Of a DNA stretch of 64,000 nt, positions 23,001 to 35,062 are shown in pieces. The notes under the pieces are model-generated. The model was not told the origin of the DNA, searched no databases, and saw only the letters and a program-made list of their open reading frames with translations. The stretch comes from Gamarada debralockiae. Its lineage: Eukaryota; Ascomycota; Leotiomycetes; Helotiales; Hyphodiscaceae. Where the stretch lies: assembly GCA_002803225.1 (NCBI GenBank), contig NXFV01000768.1, positions 107,746-171,745 on the forward strand, written 5' to 3'. How positions within the stretch are numbered: the stretch's first letter is position 1; each line of letters begins with the position of its first letter. Made by a program: the position numbers and the translations under genes.

Positions 23001-25466
23001 GCTGCATTGGCAACGACAGGCGATTGCTCTGTAGGTTTCGTCGGCTCGCCGGCAACCTGGTAATGCTCTCGTTGCTTGAGGTAAGAATGGCATACCTCGG
23101 CCGACCAGCGCTTTTGTGGATTCGCTTCGAACTTGTGGAGGAAGAGTTGTGCCATTTGACATAAGCCGTTCATCTCCTCTTCTAACTTCCATCTGGTAAT
23201 TTCGATCTACTTGTCTCTCAGTTCGTCATATCAAATCACTGTCAGGCACTGACTTGTGAGATGGATTTAGGCACTGACTTAGATCAAACACCTGAAGCTG
23301 ACGTACTGTTTACTGTTAACTTTGAAAAGGGTTTGAACCAACTCCATCCTCTGTCTTGCCTTTAAAACACTACTAGGCTGTCCGAGACGTTCTCTGCTGG
23401 TTACGCAAAGGGCAAAACACATTCACCCGATACTTGGATAATAACCCTTCTATCCGTGATGCTACCCTCGCAACTTTTGAAGGCATTATCCGCTCTGTCC
23501 CTCTGCCCAGTCCGGCCGCAACTCCTCACGTCGATGCTCACCATGAGCAAGAAGCACTATCACCACCGAACATTCCCGAACAGATACTGCAACGCGAACC
23601 GCTAGATGACACGATTGATCACACGGATCTTCCGCTAGGCCATACGATACAAAGGTCGCAGTTGAAGTCCCTAAATTCCACGATAATGAGTGCGCTACTA
23701 GGCCCGTAATGATCTGATGGTAGGATGCTTGGATCGAGCTTATATCGTCAATTCTCGAACCACTTCTATAGGACAACAGTGATCAGTATGTAGGAGCATC
23801 AGGCTCTGGTAAATACACTTACATAAATGCGTTCTCTGTCCTCGCCCATCTCGTCCGCAATTTGTGCAAGAGCTGTCCTATCCGCACTAGAATTACAGTG
23901 ATACACAGCCCCTAGCGATGGATATGGCTTGAGCATGGATTTATGGCAAGAATGGCGCTGTGAACAATTGAGAAGTTAGCATGGATTATATACAGCATGC
24001 TTAGAGCGTTGATTTGGCAGCGGCATTTGCGGAACATTTGCAGAAGACAAATCGTTGAGTTTAGGTGAGTGATAGATTTTGCACATAGAGTTAAATGCAA
24101 ATTATTACTCGCAGTCCGGATCCCGGATACTTGGTGCTTGCCATGTATTTGAGTCTCTCAAACTGAGTGGACAATTGAAAAGTTGCTCTCGGATCTCGGA
24201 TCATCCTGCTGCAGCTGAATCGTTCAGGGGATTTGGAGCATTGGAAGTTCAAGTCTAAGGTTCTCCATCGTCGTGGAACACTCGAATCGATGAGCGATCG
24301 AGATGTAACTGGTTCTTACTGTCGCTAAATCGTTCAAGCATTCCGAGAGATCGAAAGTTCAGATCTGATTTTATCCGCCTTTATTGGTCCCTCGATCGGG
24401 TAAGCGATTGAGTGATCCTCGGATACCACCACTTTCCAATTCGTTCAAGTATTCGGAATGATTGCAATCGGATCCTAGAAATCCGAGACTCATCGTATTC
24501 GCTGCTCTTCGCGGCCACCATGCTTCAATCTTCACTTCAAGTCACAAGCTCAACAAGATTCTTCAAGAATAGCCTGTTTACATGCCGCTCAACCGCCGTC
24601 AGTATCCCTTGATTAAATGCGGGGAAGATGCGGGTTGCTAAGTTAAGCTTAAATCCTACGACTTCTCCCGGCGACATCAATTACCTCTTTCTGCTGGATA
24701 AAATTGAAGAGTCCTAATGCAAAGCCCATGTCTCAGTAGTTTAGCCTGTCCGGCAGTGCTCCGTTCGGGTGTCTATTTTGGGGGAAGATCGAATTCCAAG
24801 GGCCGGGGCGACTTTGCTTAGCATTGGCGAGAGATTTACTGGTACTTTATTGTGGCCAGTACATTGGTACTTTGGTACATAGCCCATAAATGGGTATTGA
24901 AGGTTTGTCGGAGTTCGTTGAAGTCAACACTTCATTGATTCTTCTGGGAGGTCTTTCTCTCCAAAAAGAGGACCTAGTGATCAAGTCAACTCCTCCGCGT
25001 TATACTTTGCCTTTCATCGTTTCTACGCCTCTACCACTTCCTCCTGGACTGATCGTCCCTCCGACTCTCTGGATTGGTGGAAAATCCAGGGTATGGCGTA
25101 CGAGTTCGAAGACCATCCCGTGTTCACCATCAACGCCTATTACCGCACTTGGGAACGCCTTCGTCGCCCATCACTCCATGTCAAGCCAACAAGTCTGTGC
25201 CAAGAGTACGGATTGCGACGTTGCGTGAGGTCGTGGGGTATACAGGATGAGGGTAGGATAAAGCCTTTGAACACAGCATCGATGATCTCTGCTGGATAAT
25301 TCAGAATAGGCTCTTAGAAAGAGGTCCTCTTGGTCGGACGACTGGATGATGGGCATAGGGGGAGAGAGTCGCTCGCTGAGAGTCTACAAAGAGGGGCCGT
25401 TCGGAATAAGAAGTGCCTCTTCACAGATAGAATCAATTCCAAGTCCATGTATTCGAGTCCCTCAAG
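23001..25466. other. Gene-poor stretch, 2.5 kb
   Basis: No confident gene. A frame at about 23377-23709 (VRDVLCWLRKGQNTFTRYLD.. then Pro-rich) could be a gene relic with a splice-acceptor-like CTACTAG before it. At about 24210-24490 a loosely repeated unit recurs three times, each with a TCGTTCA..ATT.GGA core, as if from a degenerate ~100-130 bp tandem repeat. Confidence 0.4.
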
Positions 25467-26924
25467 ATGAAATATTTCTTTACGTTCGTCTTGTTTCTTG
25501 CAACCACCTCCTTCGCTGTTCTGGCTCCCTTGGTGGAACGCCAAGCAACCTGTCCAGCCCTCCCGTCAACGATCTCGTTTACTTCCACTACCCTATTGCC
25601 CGACCCCTTCCTATCTATCAGCGGCACTCGCATCACCACCAAAGCTCAATGGGGATGCCGTCAACAAGAGATCAGCTCCCTGATGCAGCAATATGAGCTT
25701 GGAACAAAACCTCCTAAGCCCTCCTCCGTCACTCAAACACTCACGTCCAACTCCATAACAGTCACTTGCTCTAATGGCGCCACGGCCATCTCCTTCACAG
25801 CATCGATCACGTATCCATCTACCGGTGCAGCACCGTACCCAGCCATCATTGCGAATGGAGGCATGTCCATTCCCACACCAACCGGCGTTGCGATCATCAC
25901 CTTCAATAACGATGATATGGCACTCGAGAATGATGCAACCAGTCGCGGCCAAGGCAAATTCTACACGTTGTATGGAAGCGGTGCCAGTGCTGGAGCCCTG
26001 ACTGCCTGGGCTTGGGGAGTCAGCAGACTCATCGATGCCCTCGAAGCCACTGCCAGCACAAACAACATCGACGCAACGAGGCTCGGAGTCACAGGATGCT
26101 CTCGGAACGGGAAAGGCGCTTTCGTGATTGGGGCACTTGACAATCGCATTGCTCTCACTATACCACAAGAGTCGGGTTCGGGAGGCGCAGCATGCTGGCG
26201 TATCTCTGACCAGCAGAAGGCTGCAGGTGCGAACATCCAGACGGCTTCCGAGATTGTTGGTGAGAATGTGTGGTTCTCAACTTTGTTCAATCAGTACTCT
26301 ACCAACACCGGCGTCCTCCCTTACGACCACCATATGCTTGCAGGGTTGGTACAGCCGCGTGGATTGTTTGTGATTGAGAATGATATCGATTGGCTTGGCC
26401 CTGTGAGCACAACTGGGTGCATGGAGATTGGGCAACTGATTTACAAAGCGGCTGGCACACCTGATGCGATGGGGTTTTCGCTCGTGGGTGGCCATGCCCA
26501 CTGCGCTTTTCCTTCGGCGCAGCAAACACAATTGAATGCTTTCATCGATAAGTATTTGATGAAGGGGAGTTCGAGCACTGCAGGTATCCAGACAACAAAT
26601 CAGAATGTCAATCTAGCGAGCTACTACTCGTGGGCGGTGCCGACTTTGAGCGATGTTTCCAGCAGCACCTCCAGCAGTAGCAGCAGCAGTCCGACTTCCT
26701 CGACTGTGGCGCAGAGTTCGACTAGCACCTCGACGGTTGTTACGACAACGTCTTCTACGACGAGTAGCAGTCAGGCGTCTACATCCACATCGTCTTCATG
26801 CACTGGTGGAGTCGCACTGTATGGGCAGTGTGGAGGTCTTTACTATTCGGGATCAACTACCTGTGTTTGTGGTTCGAGTTGTCATTATTCAAATGCTTGG
26901 TACTCGCAATGCCTGTCCCCGTAA
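25467..26924 (+). CDS. 4-O-methyl-glucuronoyl methylesterase (CE15) with CBM1 (485 aa)
   Basis: Single exon. A signal peptide ([20 protein letters not shown]) is followed by the CE15 catalytic domain (about 28-395). The catalytic Ser is in [12 protein letters not shown] (Ser212), the Glu in [15 protein letters not shown] (Glu235), and the His in VGGHAHCAF (His343). [17 protein letters not shown] and [15 protein letters not shown] segments are family hallmarks. A Ser/Thr linker (about 397-448) leads to a C-terminal CBM1 cellulose-binding module ([17 protein letters not shown]-like pairs, NAWYSQCL). The enzyme is secreted and cleaves ester bonds between lignin alcohols and glucuronoxylan. The domain order esterase-linker-CBM1 is the reverse of the classic Cip2 arrangement. 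All catalytic residues are present. Confidence 0.95.
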   Translation: MKYFFTFVLFLATTSFAVLAPLVERQATCPALPSTISFTSTTLLPDPFLSISGTRITTKAQWGCRQQEISSLMQQYELGTKPPKPSSVTQTLTSNSITVTCSNGATAISFTASITYPSTGAAPYPAIIANGGMSIPTPTGVAIITFNNDDMALENDATSRGQGKFYTLYGSGASAGALTAWAWGVSRLIDALEATASTNNIDATRLGVTGCSRNGKGAFVIGALDNRIALTIPQESGSGGAACWRISDQQKAAGANIQTASEIVGENVWFSTLFNQYSTNTGVLPYDHHMLAGLVQPRGLFVIENDIDWLGPVSTTGCMEIGQLIYKAAGTPDAMGFSLVGGHAHCAFPSAQQTQLNAFIDKYLMKGSSSTAGIQTTNQNVNLASYYSWAVPTLSDVSSSTSSSSSSSPTSSTVAQSSTSTSTVVTTTSSTTSSSQASTSTSSSCTGGVALYGQCGGLYYSGSTTCVCGSSCHYSNAWYSQCLSP

Positions 26925-28062
26925 CGCGGTATGATCCGTCGAGTTAGATGAAGGGACGTGGAAATTTGTATATAGGAGGGAGCAGGGTCTGAAGAGAGGT
27001 GAGCTTGGAGCAAGGAATACGAAGAGATGATTTGAAGCGGTGTTTTTGTGGTGATTGTTGAACGTTCTGAGCAACTCATTTCGAAGGAAATATTTGGGTA
27101 TGCCTCCCTTAGTCGGATTTGCCAATGAACAGTATCAATTCTGCGACACGCTTCAAGAATCGAAAATTCCCATTTCGGACAGTTGCAAGACGTTGAGGGG
27201 AGGATTCGGCAGAGGCAAGATGTGCATCCTCAGCTGTAACGAAGAGAATGGTTTAGTTAAACTTCTCGTGATGCGAACACCGAACAAATCAGTGATCCAA
27301 CTCAATATCATTCGATCTGTTTAAACCAGGAAATCGAGGATGTGAAACCTATATACCCGTTATTAATTGTATCCCGTTTCAATAGAAGTAGTAATAAATC
27401 GACTGGCACTTTCTCAGCTGTGTGAGTGAACTTTACGATAATACCCCCAGAAAGGAACAGATGACTAATCAGCAGTAGTTGCGCGAATTAAATACATTGA
27501 AGTGAAATTTCTCTGACAATTATTGATTTCAATCACTCGAGTGTCTCTCTATTAATTGACTTTAACTAGAATAGACGGATCTGACCAAATCTCAGATGAG
27601 GCTGCGGGAATTCGGTGAAAGTGGAGCGCGAGGCTGACCACAGCCCCTGAATCCGGAATGCTTAAGGAATTGCCAAGCGAGGAAGTCAAGCCTATCATTG
27701 GACCTTTGGCAACCCCAACGTCAGAATCGTGACCATCCGAAATAGAAGGATTTTGCGATGACAGTCCAAGAAGAGGTCGGCTCCTCCCTTAAGATCTGTA
27801 GGAAAAAGTATAAGTAATGCGGAATGGCCGAGAACGGATTTTGTTACAAATCTCCAAATATCATCTGGTGTGAGAATCCAGATCCCTTGTGGAGTGATGG
27901 AATGAATCCATATGTGAGAGTGTACTGATAGCAACTTAGCTAGCACATACAAAAGAGTCAGATAGCCCACGGCCATAGTAGAACTGTTGACCTAAATCCA
28001 AAAGCAAACAAGTCCTAATACCCCCAAAATTTCCACCCATACCATCCCACCAAGACATCGTA
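26925..28062. other. Intergenic, no gene seen
   Basis: Only frames under 95 codons, most without a true ATG; no motif recognised. Confidence 0.5.
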
Positions 28063-28401
28063 ATGATGTTCCCCTTCTCCAGCATGCGCCGACACTCAAA
28101 GGACTCCTACAAAAACATGGAAGTCATCCCTTCCCAGTATTCGGAGTCCCCAAGTTCCCCGCAACCTCCTCACTATGTCCTTCCACCAACCACGACTCGA
28201 AAGGCGGCACGAACGCAGACAAAAGCGTCCTGGGAGCCCTCCAGAAATGGTATTCCCTCAGCTACGTCTTCTTTCGCAAGACCGTCATTTCCTCGTCGCA
28301 TTTCGTTCCCTAAGAGCTTCGATTTTACTTTGCTGCGTAGACGGAGTGGTGATGAGGGGGAGTGCCTGATTGCTGGGCCGGAGTACTCGGAGGAGGATTG
28401 A
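28063..28401 (+). CDS. Small Ser/Pro/Arg-rich hypothetical protein (112 aa)
   Basis: Starts with ATGATG at 28063 after an A-rich/C-rich leader and ends with TGA at 28399. The product is Ser-, Pro- and Arg-rich (PSSPQPPHYVLPPTTT, FPRRISFPKSFDF, LLRRRSGDEGE) with no membrane segment. It looks disordered and possibly phosphorylated. No family is recognised; a short lineage-specific gene or a chance frame are both possible. Confidence 0.4.
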   Translation: MMFPFSSMRRHSKDSYKNMEVIPSQYSESPSSPQPPHYVLPPTTTRKAARTQTKASWEPSRNGIPSATSSFARPSFPRRISFPKSFDFTLLRRRSGDEGECLIAGPEYSEED

Positions 28402-29414
28402 AGAAGGTCGTTGGCTTGTGATGAATGATAGATCGCGAGCATAGATTACCATGGACTGTGAATTGCGTTAGCGGATTGTTATTCTTACTCCATTTAATAC
28501 CTGGGTTTACATTCTGGAGTTTGGGAAGAGGTGTCGTTTGTCACTGTCTTTTCCTGGTGATATTAAATCGAGTTCCTTCTTTCACGAGTTTCCTCCAATA
28601 CTTTGATCGTGAGATTCAGGTTAATGACCTCCCTAAAGCTCAAATCTCAGAGTGGAGTCACATTCGAGGATTTGAGGGACCAAAAAAATGCAAGAAAATC
28701 CCGAGGAGAAGGAAAGTTCTCAAAATGCATTCACTTCGATTCTCGGCACCTTGCCATGTGGGCGAGGGGCGGCGCAATCAACTCCCAAACGCTCAGAAAA
28801 TTCAACACTTCAAAACAAAAGTGAATTCGCACCTCAAGCACCAAAAAAGCGCAAAGACAAGCGTAAAAAAAGAACTTAAGAACTTAAGACCAAAGGGGCA
28901 AAATGAAGTTCAGTCCGGAAGTCGAGTGATTACATCTTTGTCGTCGAAGATCAATTGTCAGTTGCAAATTGATCTTCGCCGTGTTGTCGAAATCGTATGC
29001 GTTCGTATTGGCGGAGAGTTGTTTGTGTCGACCATTAGGCATTCCGTCTCTTGAACACAATTCGATTGACCAGGTTACGCTGGCGCCTGTTGTATTTGTT
29101 GGAGAAAATTAGCTTATTTGAATACATGTACAGTACAGTACTTGTTAAGGTTAAGGTCAGAAAGGAGAACGTGGTCACTTCAGGACCGCCAACGCCTTCC
29201 ACTCTGAGCTGTTTCGATTTTGCCTGGGAACTCCAGATAAAGGACTTGGATTCTCTCGGAACCTTTGCGACGTTGATATAATTTGAGTGTTTGTAATTCA
29301 ATGCCAATCTTTGACGAAGCCCGTGAGCATCAAGTCACGCAAAGTTGCGAACTCGATGATACAGTTTTCAATTCACCTTTTGATATTAACAAGATAACCA
29401 ACATTCAATTCTCC
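28402..29414. other. Intergenic with an unsupported 209-codon frame
   Basis: A frame at 28425-29054 and an overlapping one ending in KKRKDKRKKRT (28688-28879) exist, but base composition is uneven and no domain is visible. The right end is 3' flank of the FAD protein gene. Confidence 0.4.
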
Positions 29415-30950
29415 TCAGCCAGCACAGACAGACACATCTGTTATACTACCACCCGAAGTCTTTGGTAGGAGATAATCACCACCCAGAAGTGCCTTGTACA
29501 CGCCGTAGAGTCCAGTCAGGGGCCAGATGCTCCAGAAGACAGCTAACAGCCAAGCCACCCAAGATTCTTGCAATGCTTTCTGTTCCTTCGCCATATCGAC
29601 CTTGACCTTATCATAAACGGTTGGAAGGTACGAAGCATGATATTTCTCTCGCAACGCATCATAATCGTCACGATTATAAATTTCGTTGAATTCCTCCTCG
29701 GTATAGTATGCATGAGCATACAGCCATTTCTGTCCACCCAGCTTGTGGACCATGCCCTCGAACTGTCTATTCCAGGCTACAAAGTCTTCGCGACGCTTTG
29801 GTCCAGGACCCCAGACGCCGAAGTTGAGCATCATTTCCGGTAATTTTTGATTCCTTTTGTCGGCTTGGAGGCTATGGGTCGAGGCGATTCCTTTCCCGCT
29901 TTGCTTGAGGGGGCAGAGCCAAATCGGATAGCTTCGAAATGAAGTGTCGAGATATTTCATGAACTCCTCTGCCTTCGGGTATGGAATTGCAACATCCTGG
30001 ATGATGTATTGAGCTGCTAGTCCACTCTTGTGCAGGGCATGATACATGACGCGCGTGTGCATGAAGTAGTCTAGGATGAAGCGTGTAACCCGGTTGAACG
30101 GTGTTATGAAATATGTGTACGCGTATTTCGCGACCCAGAATCCACCTCGATCGTATCTGAAGAGATAGTCGACGACTGGAACTGCTTCAGTGATCGGCGA
30201 CGAGCGCTTCTTCATAAGCCGTTCTACGTGGATGTAGAACCACGGATCTGTTGGCCGCGTGAACTTCTGAATCTTGACGCCTTCGTCAACTTCGTTTGTC
30301 AAACGCCCAACGCAAATGACGCCTCTGTCTTGAGCAAACATGATGCCGTCGAGATAATCGTTCGAAAGGTCATTGGTGGCTTCCTCGATCTTCTTTTGAG
30401 CCTCTGTTATGCTTGAAACCGGATGATAAGTCAAGGCTACATAAGTCTTCGCTTCAATCAACTGGATTTCAAGCAGAGTCGTGACGCCCAGTGTGCCAAA
30501 CGAAGAGGCAGCACCATAGAAAAGATCAGGTTTCTCTGTGCTGGAGGCTCTGACTACCTCGCCATTCGCCAGTATCATCTCGATCCAATTGATAGTCCTA
30601 TCAAAGAAGCCGTACCTGAAAGAGGAGCTTTCTCCAGCAGTACCAGCAAAGCCACCTCCAACAGTGATTCCAGGAAATTCCATCACGACAGGAGGTACCA
30701 ACCCATGCCGAAGTGTCGCTTCAACAAGACTATCCATTGGAACATTTGGCTCCACAATCGCGGACTTGGAAGCAGTATCCACTTTCAGAACATTCACGAG
30801 GCTAGAAGTATCCACCATCTTGCTTCGTCGATATTGAGAAGGCCTGGTACTGTTTGTTGAACCATGGTATATCCGGAATGGTTCTTGGCGGGAATAGAAT
30901 TTGCGGATCTTGGCACTAATGGTCCTCACGGCTCTGTCGTGACTGTCCAT
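29415..30950 (-). CDS. FAD-binding oxidoreductase, Delta(24)-sterol reductase (DHCR24)-like (511 aa)
   Basis: Single exon from a true ATG at 30950. The N-terminal half is the FAD_binding_4 (VAO/PCMH) fold: VNVLKVDTASKSAIVEPNVP, then VMEFPGITVGGGFAGTAGES and YGFFDRTINWIEMILANGEV. The C-terminal half has the DHCR24-type cap (FDYF-like FILDYFMHTR, AIPYPKAEEFMKYLD, NFGVWGPGPKRREDF). A membrane segment near the C-terminus (WVAWLLAVFWSIWPLTGLYG) is unusual, since the anchor of animal DHCR24 is N-terminal. The family reduces the C24 double bond of sterols with FAD and NADPH; the fungal substrate is not certain. The frame is intact. Confidence 0.85.
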   Translation of the reverse strand: MDSHDRAVRTISAKIRKFYSRQEPFRIYHGSTNSTRPSQYRRSKMVDTSSLVNVLKVDTASKSAIVEPNVPMDSLVEATLRHGLVPPVVMEFPGITVGGGFAGTAGESSSFRYGFFDRTINWIEMILANGEVVRASSTEKPDLFYGAASSFGTLGVTTLLEIQLIEAKTYVALTYHPVSSITEAQKKIEEATNDLSNDYLDGIMFAQDRGVICVGRLTNEVDEGVKIQKFTRPTDPWFYIHVERLMKKRSSPITEAVPVVDYLFRYDRGGFWVAKYAYTYFITPFNRVTRFILDYFMHTRVMYHALHKSGLAAQYIIQDVAIPYPKAEEFMKYLDTSFRSYPIWLCPLKQSGKGIASTHSLQADKRNQKLPEMMLNFGVWGPGPKRREDFVAWNRQFEGMVHKLGGQKWLYAHAYYTEEEFNEIYNRDDYDALREKYHASYLPTVYDKVKVDMAKEQKALQESWVAWLLAVFWSIWPLTGLYGVYKALLGGDYLLPKTSGGSITDVSVCAG

Positions 30951-31425
30951 GGCTCTCTGGACTGCTATGGAGACAGGGTCGTATCAGACGGCAGTCAGCT
31001 GTGGCCTCGACAAGTAATGGGCTGCAATTCAGAGGTTCTTAATCGGGTGTAAAGAAACCCCGGATTGGGAGGAGGCAATGCTGTCTATCAAGAGAAGTTG
31101 AATGTACCGATCTATCCGAGGACGACTTCGTCTGGACTGAGGAAATTGATAGCAGAGTCGGTATTGACGATTCGAGAGGTGCACTAGAGGGAAACTAGCT
31201 TGGCTTCAAATCAAAATGATAGTATTAGAGTGCAAACTGAAAGGACGTATGAAAGAAGGATGGAAGAGGTAGGAAGGAAGTTGATTTGATGAAGTCACAT
31301 GAGCTCACGCTAATCCTAAAGTGAGCGGTGTGAAGGCGGAGAAGAGAGGCACAATGCGAAAAAGTTGCCCGCCAACATCGTTCCTCTGCCAGGAAGCCAG
31401 ATCCCGCTATAAATCCCCTCGAAAG
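30951..31425. other. Divergent promoter region between the DHCR24-like and Elp6 genes
   Basis: No gene seen; upstream DNA of two divergently transcribed genes. Confidence 0.5.
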
Positions 31426-32380
31426 ATGTCCTCTCGAATACCACCTCTATTGGAGCCATATCTTGCCCTTCCGCCAGAAGCTTCTCTAATTCTCCTCACC
31501 AACGTCCTCGGCGCCAGTTCCAACTGGCTCGTCCTTCGGTTTCTGCACAACGCTTTACTGAGCCAAGATGTAACCCCTGAAGTATCCCCCGAAGACGATA
31601 CCAAAGTATTGTTAGTGAGCTTCATGAGAGATCTAGGATTTTGGAAAGAAAATGGTAGAAGATTGGTAGACTATTTCTCCTCTGATTTTTTAAATTACAG
31701 TCACGTGCGCAGTATGGACAAGGCTGAACTTGATGTAGGGCATTGATTTTGACAAGTTGGCTGCGAAGAAGAGATTTGCTTTTGTGGATGGACTTAGTGG
31801 GCTTTTCCTGCCCAACCAGCAGAAGGTTGTTCCTGGAAGAAGGGGGGAAAGGATCCTCAGCAAGTCAGATCTGACTAGTGTTTCTGAAGAGATGCGGCAA
31901 GCCGTGGAGACTTTGAAGGACGGAGGAGGCAAGGCCATTCTGGTAATTGACCAGCTTGATCTGTTGTTAGCAGCCGGGGGTGATCAAGTCACTGCAATTG
32001 GCGTGGGAGAGATGTTGATGGGCCTGCGTGAGGTTTGTGATCTCTTCCATGTTACGAGAAACGCTGACAACCAATTGAAGCATGTACATGCAACTGTCGT
32101 AACCCTCTCGGCAGATTATCCTTTAGTGGCTTCTCATCAAACACCTTTGGAGACAGATCATGCAGGGCTCTTGCTCAGCTTGGCACATCAGGCAAATTTC
32201 ATCATGAGCTTGAGGTTGTTAGATTCAGGGACAGCACGGGATGTTAGTGGAGTTGTCAGGATCACAGTAGGAGATCAAGAAACGGGTATTGACCAGGATA
32301 TTCAAATGATAGAGGAGAAGGAATTACTGTACTTCGTGGGAGGGGATGGCGGAGTGAGAGTATTCGAACGAGGTCAATGA
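31426..32380 (+). CDS. ELP6: Elongator complex subunit 6 (293 aa)
   Basis: Exons 31426-31665 and 31739-32380; the intron is GTAGAC..TGTAG. It has the RecA-like Elp6 fold without a functional Walker A: LLTNVLGASSNWLVLRFLH, then VLLVSFMRDLGFWKENGRRL joined to GIDFDKLAAKKRFAFVDGLS, a Walker B-like strand AILVIDQLDLLLA, and ATVVTLSADYPL. Elp4-Elp5-Elp6 form a hexameric ring that assists Elongator in U34 tRNA modification. The start at 31426 gives a typical N-terminus (MSSRIPPLLEPYLALP). Length fits the family. Confidence 0.9.
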
Positions 32381-32712
32381 AGCGATACAAATGGGATTGC
32401 AGCGTTCCCAAATTTTGACTCGAGTCAATGTTTTGCAAGGAATTCTGCAAGCGTGAAGCTTGAATCACCCTTTCAACCCCATAATGCAAACATTTGGTTT
32501 GTATTGCTCGTTTGAATTGTGCAGATATCGCCGTCGAATAGTATTCGCCATGATAGACCCTTCCCAGAAGCAACCTCCGAGATCGTCACACAAGCATACA
32601 CCTGTAAAGCCATTGTTGCAATTGTTCGCATTTGCTACCAGGATCATATCCCCTGAGACATCACAAACAACCCGCAACCATTCCCAGATCATTCACGCCC
32701 AATATGCAACCC
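32381..32712. other. Tail-to-tail gap between ELP6 and eL37
   Basis: 3' flanks of two convergent genes; no coding features. Confidence 0.6.
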
Positions 32713-33268
32713 TTACTCCGCCTTGCTGGCTGGTCCCCTCGAATCCTTTGGTACGCCGGTCTGGAAGCCATTCTTGAATTTTCGCGGAACGCCCTTCATG
32801 TGTCGCATACGTCCGGTGCCGGTGGTCTTTCTGCGCTTGGCCTTCTCTCCCCAGTTGTCTATGAATTCGCGTTAGCCATATCCTTCCGTCGCGTGCCATT
32901 GACATCTCAGTATTTCGTCCTTCGAGAGCGGGAGTAACGTACATTGTCGGATCTTAGCAGCAGGGTAACCGCATGATGAGCAGGTGTGCTTTTGGATGTG
33001 GAGAGATCGTCGGCCTGGAGGATGTATCGTCAGTCTCTTCCTCGCCCTCACATTCGAGCCCCCTCCCCAGAGTAGATTGTACTTACCGCATCTTCTGCAG
33101 AGGGTGTGAGACTTGTTATGTCTCTTGCCGAAGGAACTCGTGCCTTTCGCTATTTGCCTGTATTAGCTAGATGAAGATATATCGAGCGGGTGAGGTGGTG
33201 GTAGGTGGTAGGTTGAGGTTGAAGTTGAAGTTGAAGTTGAGAAGATGGGCCACGCGGGACGTACTCAT
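32713..33268 (-). CDS. RPL37: 60S ribosomal protein eL37 (94 aa)
   Basis: Exons 33268-33265 (4 nt), 33149-33087, 33014-32943 and 32858-32713; all introns are GT..AG. The joined product begins [16 protein letters not shown], followed by the zinc-binding [19 protein letters not shown] (second Cys pair), [10 protein letters not shown] and the [16 protein letters not shown] tail. Only ATG plus one base is coded in the first exon, a layout common in ribosomal protein genes. Intron 1 (about 115 nt) contains a GAAGTT hexanucleotide repeat near 33220-33240. The protein is a structural component of the large subunit. Confidence 0.97.
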
Positions 33269-34171
33269 TTTGATTCAGGAACTGCGAATATAATTGTCAG
33301 TACAATGATGATGATTATTGAGAGTCAATAGGAGTGCCACATACCTCGTCGGCCGTTGGGTGTCGAAATTTGTCGTTGATGGGCTCGATGGGTAAAAATC
33401 GCAGGGGCTCGAATTGAACTCTCGCTTCTTTAGCGCGGTTTGAATTTCCAAGAAGGAACGAGTGGGAAGGGCTTAGGGCTAGACGGTCACGTGAGGGACT
33501 CATTTCTCAAGCGATTTTCTCGACGAACTTCGATACCACGCAAAGAAGCAGAAGCTTCATCTGATCGTTGAAATTTGATGAGGGATATCGAGTTAAAGTC
33601 TTTAATATCCTAAGTAGCGACTTAACAGCGGATTTTCCTGAGGTTGGGACCTCAGCACCCCTGCCTATATTCGGGGACAAAGACATTTCTGCCGTATAAA
33701 TTTAGGATATTAGATATCAATCCTTCAGCTGGCTTCACTGATCAAGAAAGGATTGCAAATCCATTCTTGATATACGCGGAATCTTAGTGTTAATCAGATT
33801 GAATAGCTCATGCTGTTGTTTTACTCGGCGGAGCCACTTATGTTTCCAATCGTTGAAGTGGATTGAGGGATTGATATTTGGTATACCAATTAACACGGTA
33901 GGTCTTCTACGAGGGTATGTTCATTACAACCCCTACTTTCTTCTGTCTACTTTTACCCTAGTAGGGAAAACTCTGTTAGGACACCAGAACTTCATTGAGC
34001 CATCAAATCTGTGCTTGGAGACATGATGTATAAAGTACATATTTCACTAATCAGACCTCCTAAAACGCCTTATCCAATCTTGGTATACCTCCTGGCATTA
34101 CTCCTTGAAGCTGGAATAACTCGATAGACACTCAACGCTGACCAGCTTTGCAAGTCACTCTAAGTCATCTC
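33269..34171. other. Intergenic, promoter side of eL37
   Basis: No gene seen. A 62-codon frame at 33503-33315 lies in the upstream region and probably is not coding. A+T-rich from about 33590. Confidence 0.5.
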
Positions 34172-35062
34172 TCAAGTCTCGACACCCAGCATCCCCTTCA
34201 TTCCACTCTCAACACCTCTCCACCATCTCCCCCTCTCTTCCAAATCATCTCCCACTCCACCCAGCGCCTCCTCCTTCCGCCTCTTCGCCTCGTTCGCAGC
34301 AGCAGTACTACCGAGCCTCTTGACCTCCAGCGGCTGCAACTCCGCATTCAATCTCTCCAATTCCTTTATCTTTCGCGGCACCATAACCTGCAGTTGCTCC
34401 AATTGCCTATCAAGCTCCGCGCTTTCCCTTCCCCGCTCCTCTACCAAAGCCAGTGTCTTCTCTAAAGGCATATTCAATGTCGGATTTGAGCCCGGCGCTT
34501 GGGTTGCTTTCAATTCCTTGACACTAGCTTGTAGTCCTTCAATCCTCTCCGGCAGCTCTTGCAATTGTGAGGTCTGCAGCTGGACAGCCTCATACTTGCG
34601 AGCCAATTCCCGTCCCTTCTTCTCCAGCACTGTGACTAATTCCGCGACTTCCGTCTTCTGGGCTTTGAGCTCGGCTTTCGAAACTGCGAGCTTTTCTTCT
34701 AATTCGACGTTCTCTTGATGTTCGACTACGAGAGGTGGATCTCCGACGATAGCACGTATGAATTTCTCTTTCGTGACTTGCTCGAGGTAGGAGAAGCGGA
34801 GTTTGGAGAAGAGTTCCTATTCAAAGGTTAGAAATTTATCGCTGTTCTGATGGTATTAACGGGCCTTATAATGTGCTAGATCCGCCTCGAGACTTGCTGG
34901 ACTTGGATTGTCAAACACATCCGCGGACACGTCTGAGGTTCTTTCGCCCGGGTTCTGCTGGAGAGGGCCAGACATTGGTTCGCTGAGCTTGATGATCGAG
35001 AATTCATAGGAATTCTGGGATTCTGCAAGAGCCTGAAGTACTCCTTCATGAGCATTTGCCAT
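34172..35062 (-). CDS. Kinetochore protein Sos7-like (280 aa)
   Basis: Exons 35062-34865 and 34816-34172. The join gives LAHYKELFSKLRFSYLEQVT, followed by KEKFIRAIVGDPP, the conserved core of fungal Sos7. The rest is coiled coil (VELEEKLAVSKAELKAQKTE, RKIKELERLNAELQPLE). In fission yeast, Sos7 belongs to the KNL1/Spc7-associated outer kinetochore module. The only join that keeps the conserved frame uses GC..AG ends (AAG|GCCCGT .. AATAG) in a 48-nt intron containing CTAAC. The family assignment is strong; the splice form should be checked. Confidence 0.82.

Noticed and set aside
23434..23709. 91-codon plus frame as a gene
   Set aside because: No true ATG at its start; at best the last exon of a relic.
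28425..29054. 209-codon frame as a gene
   Set aside because: Uneven composition, competing frames of similar quality and no domain or splice support.
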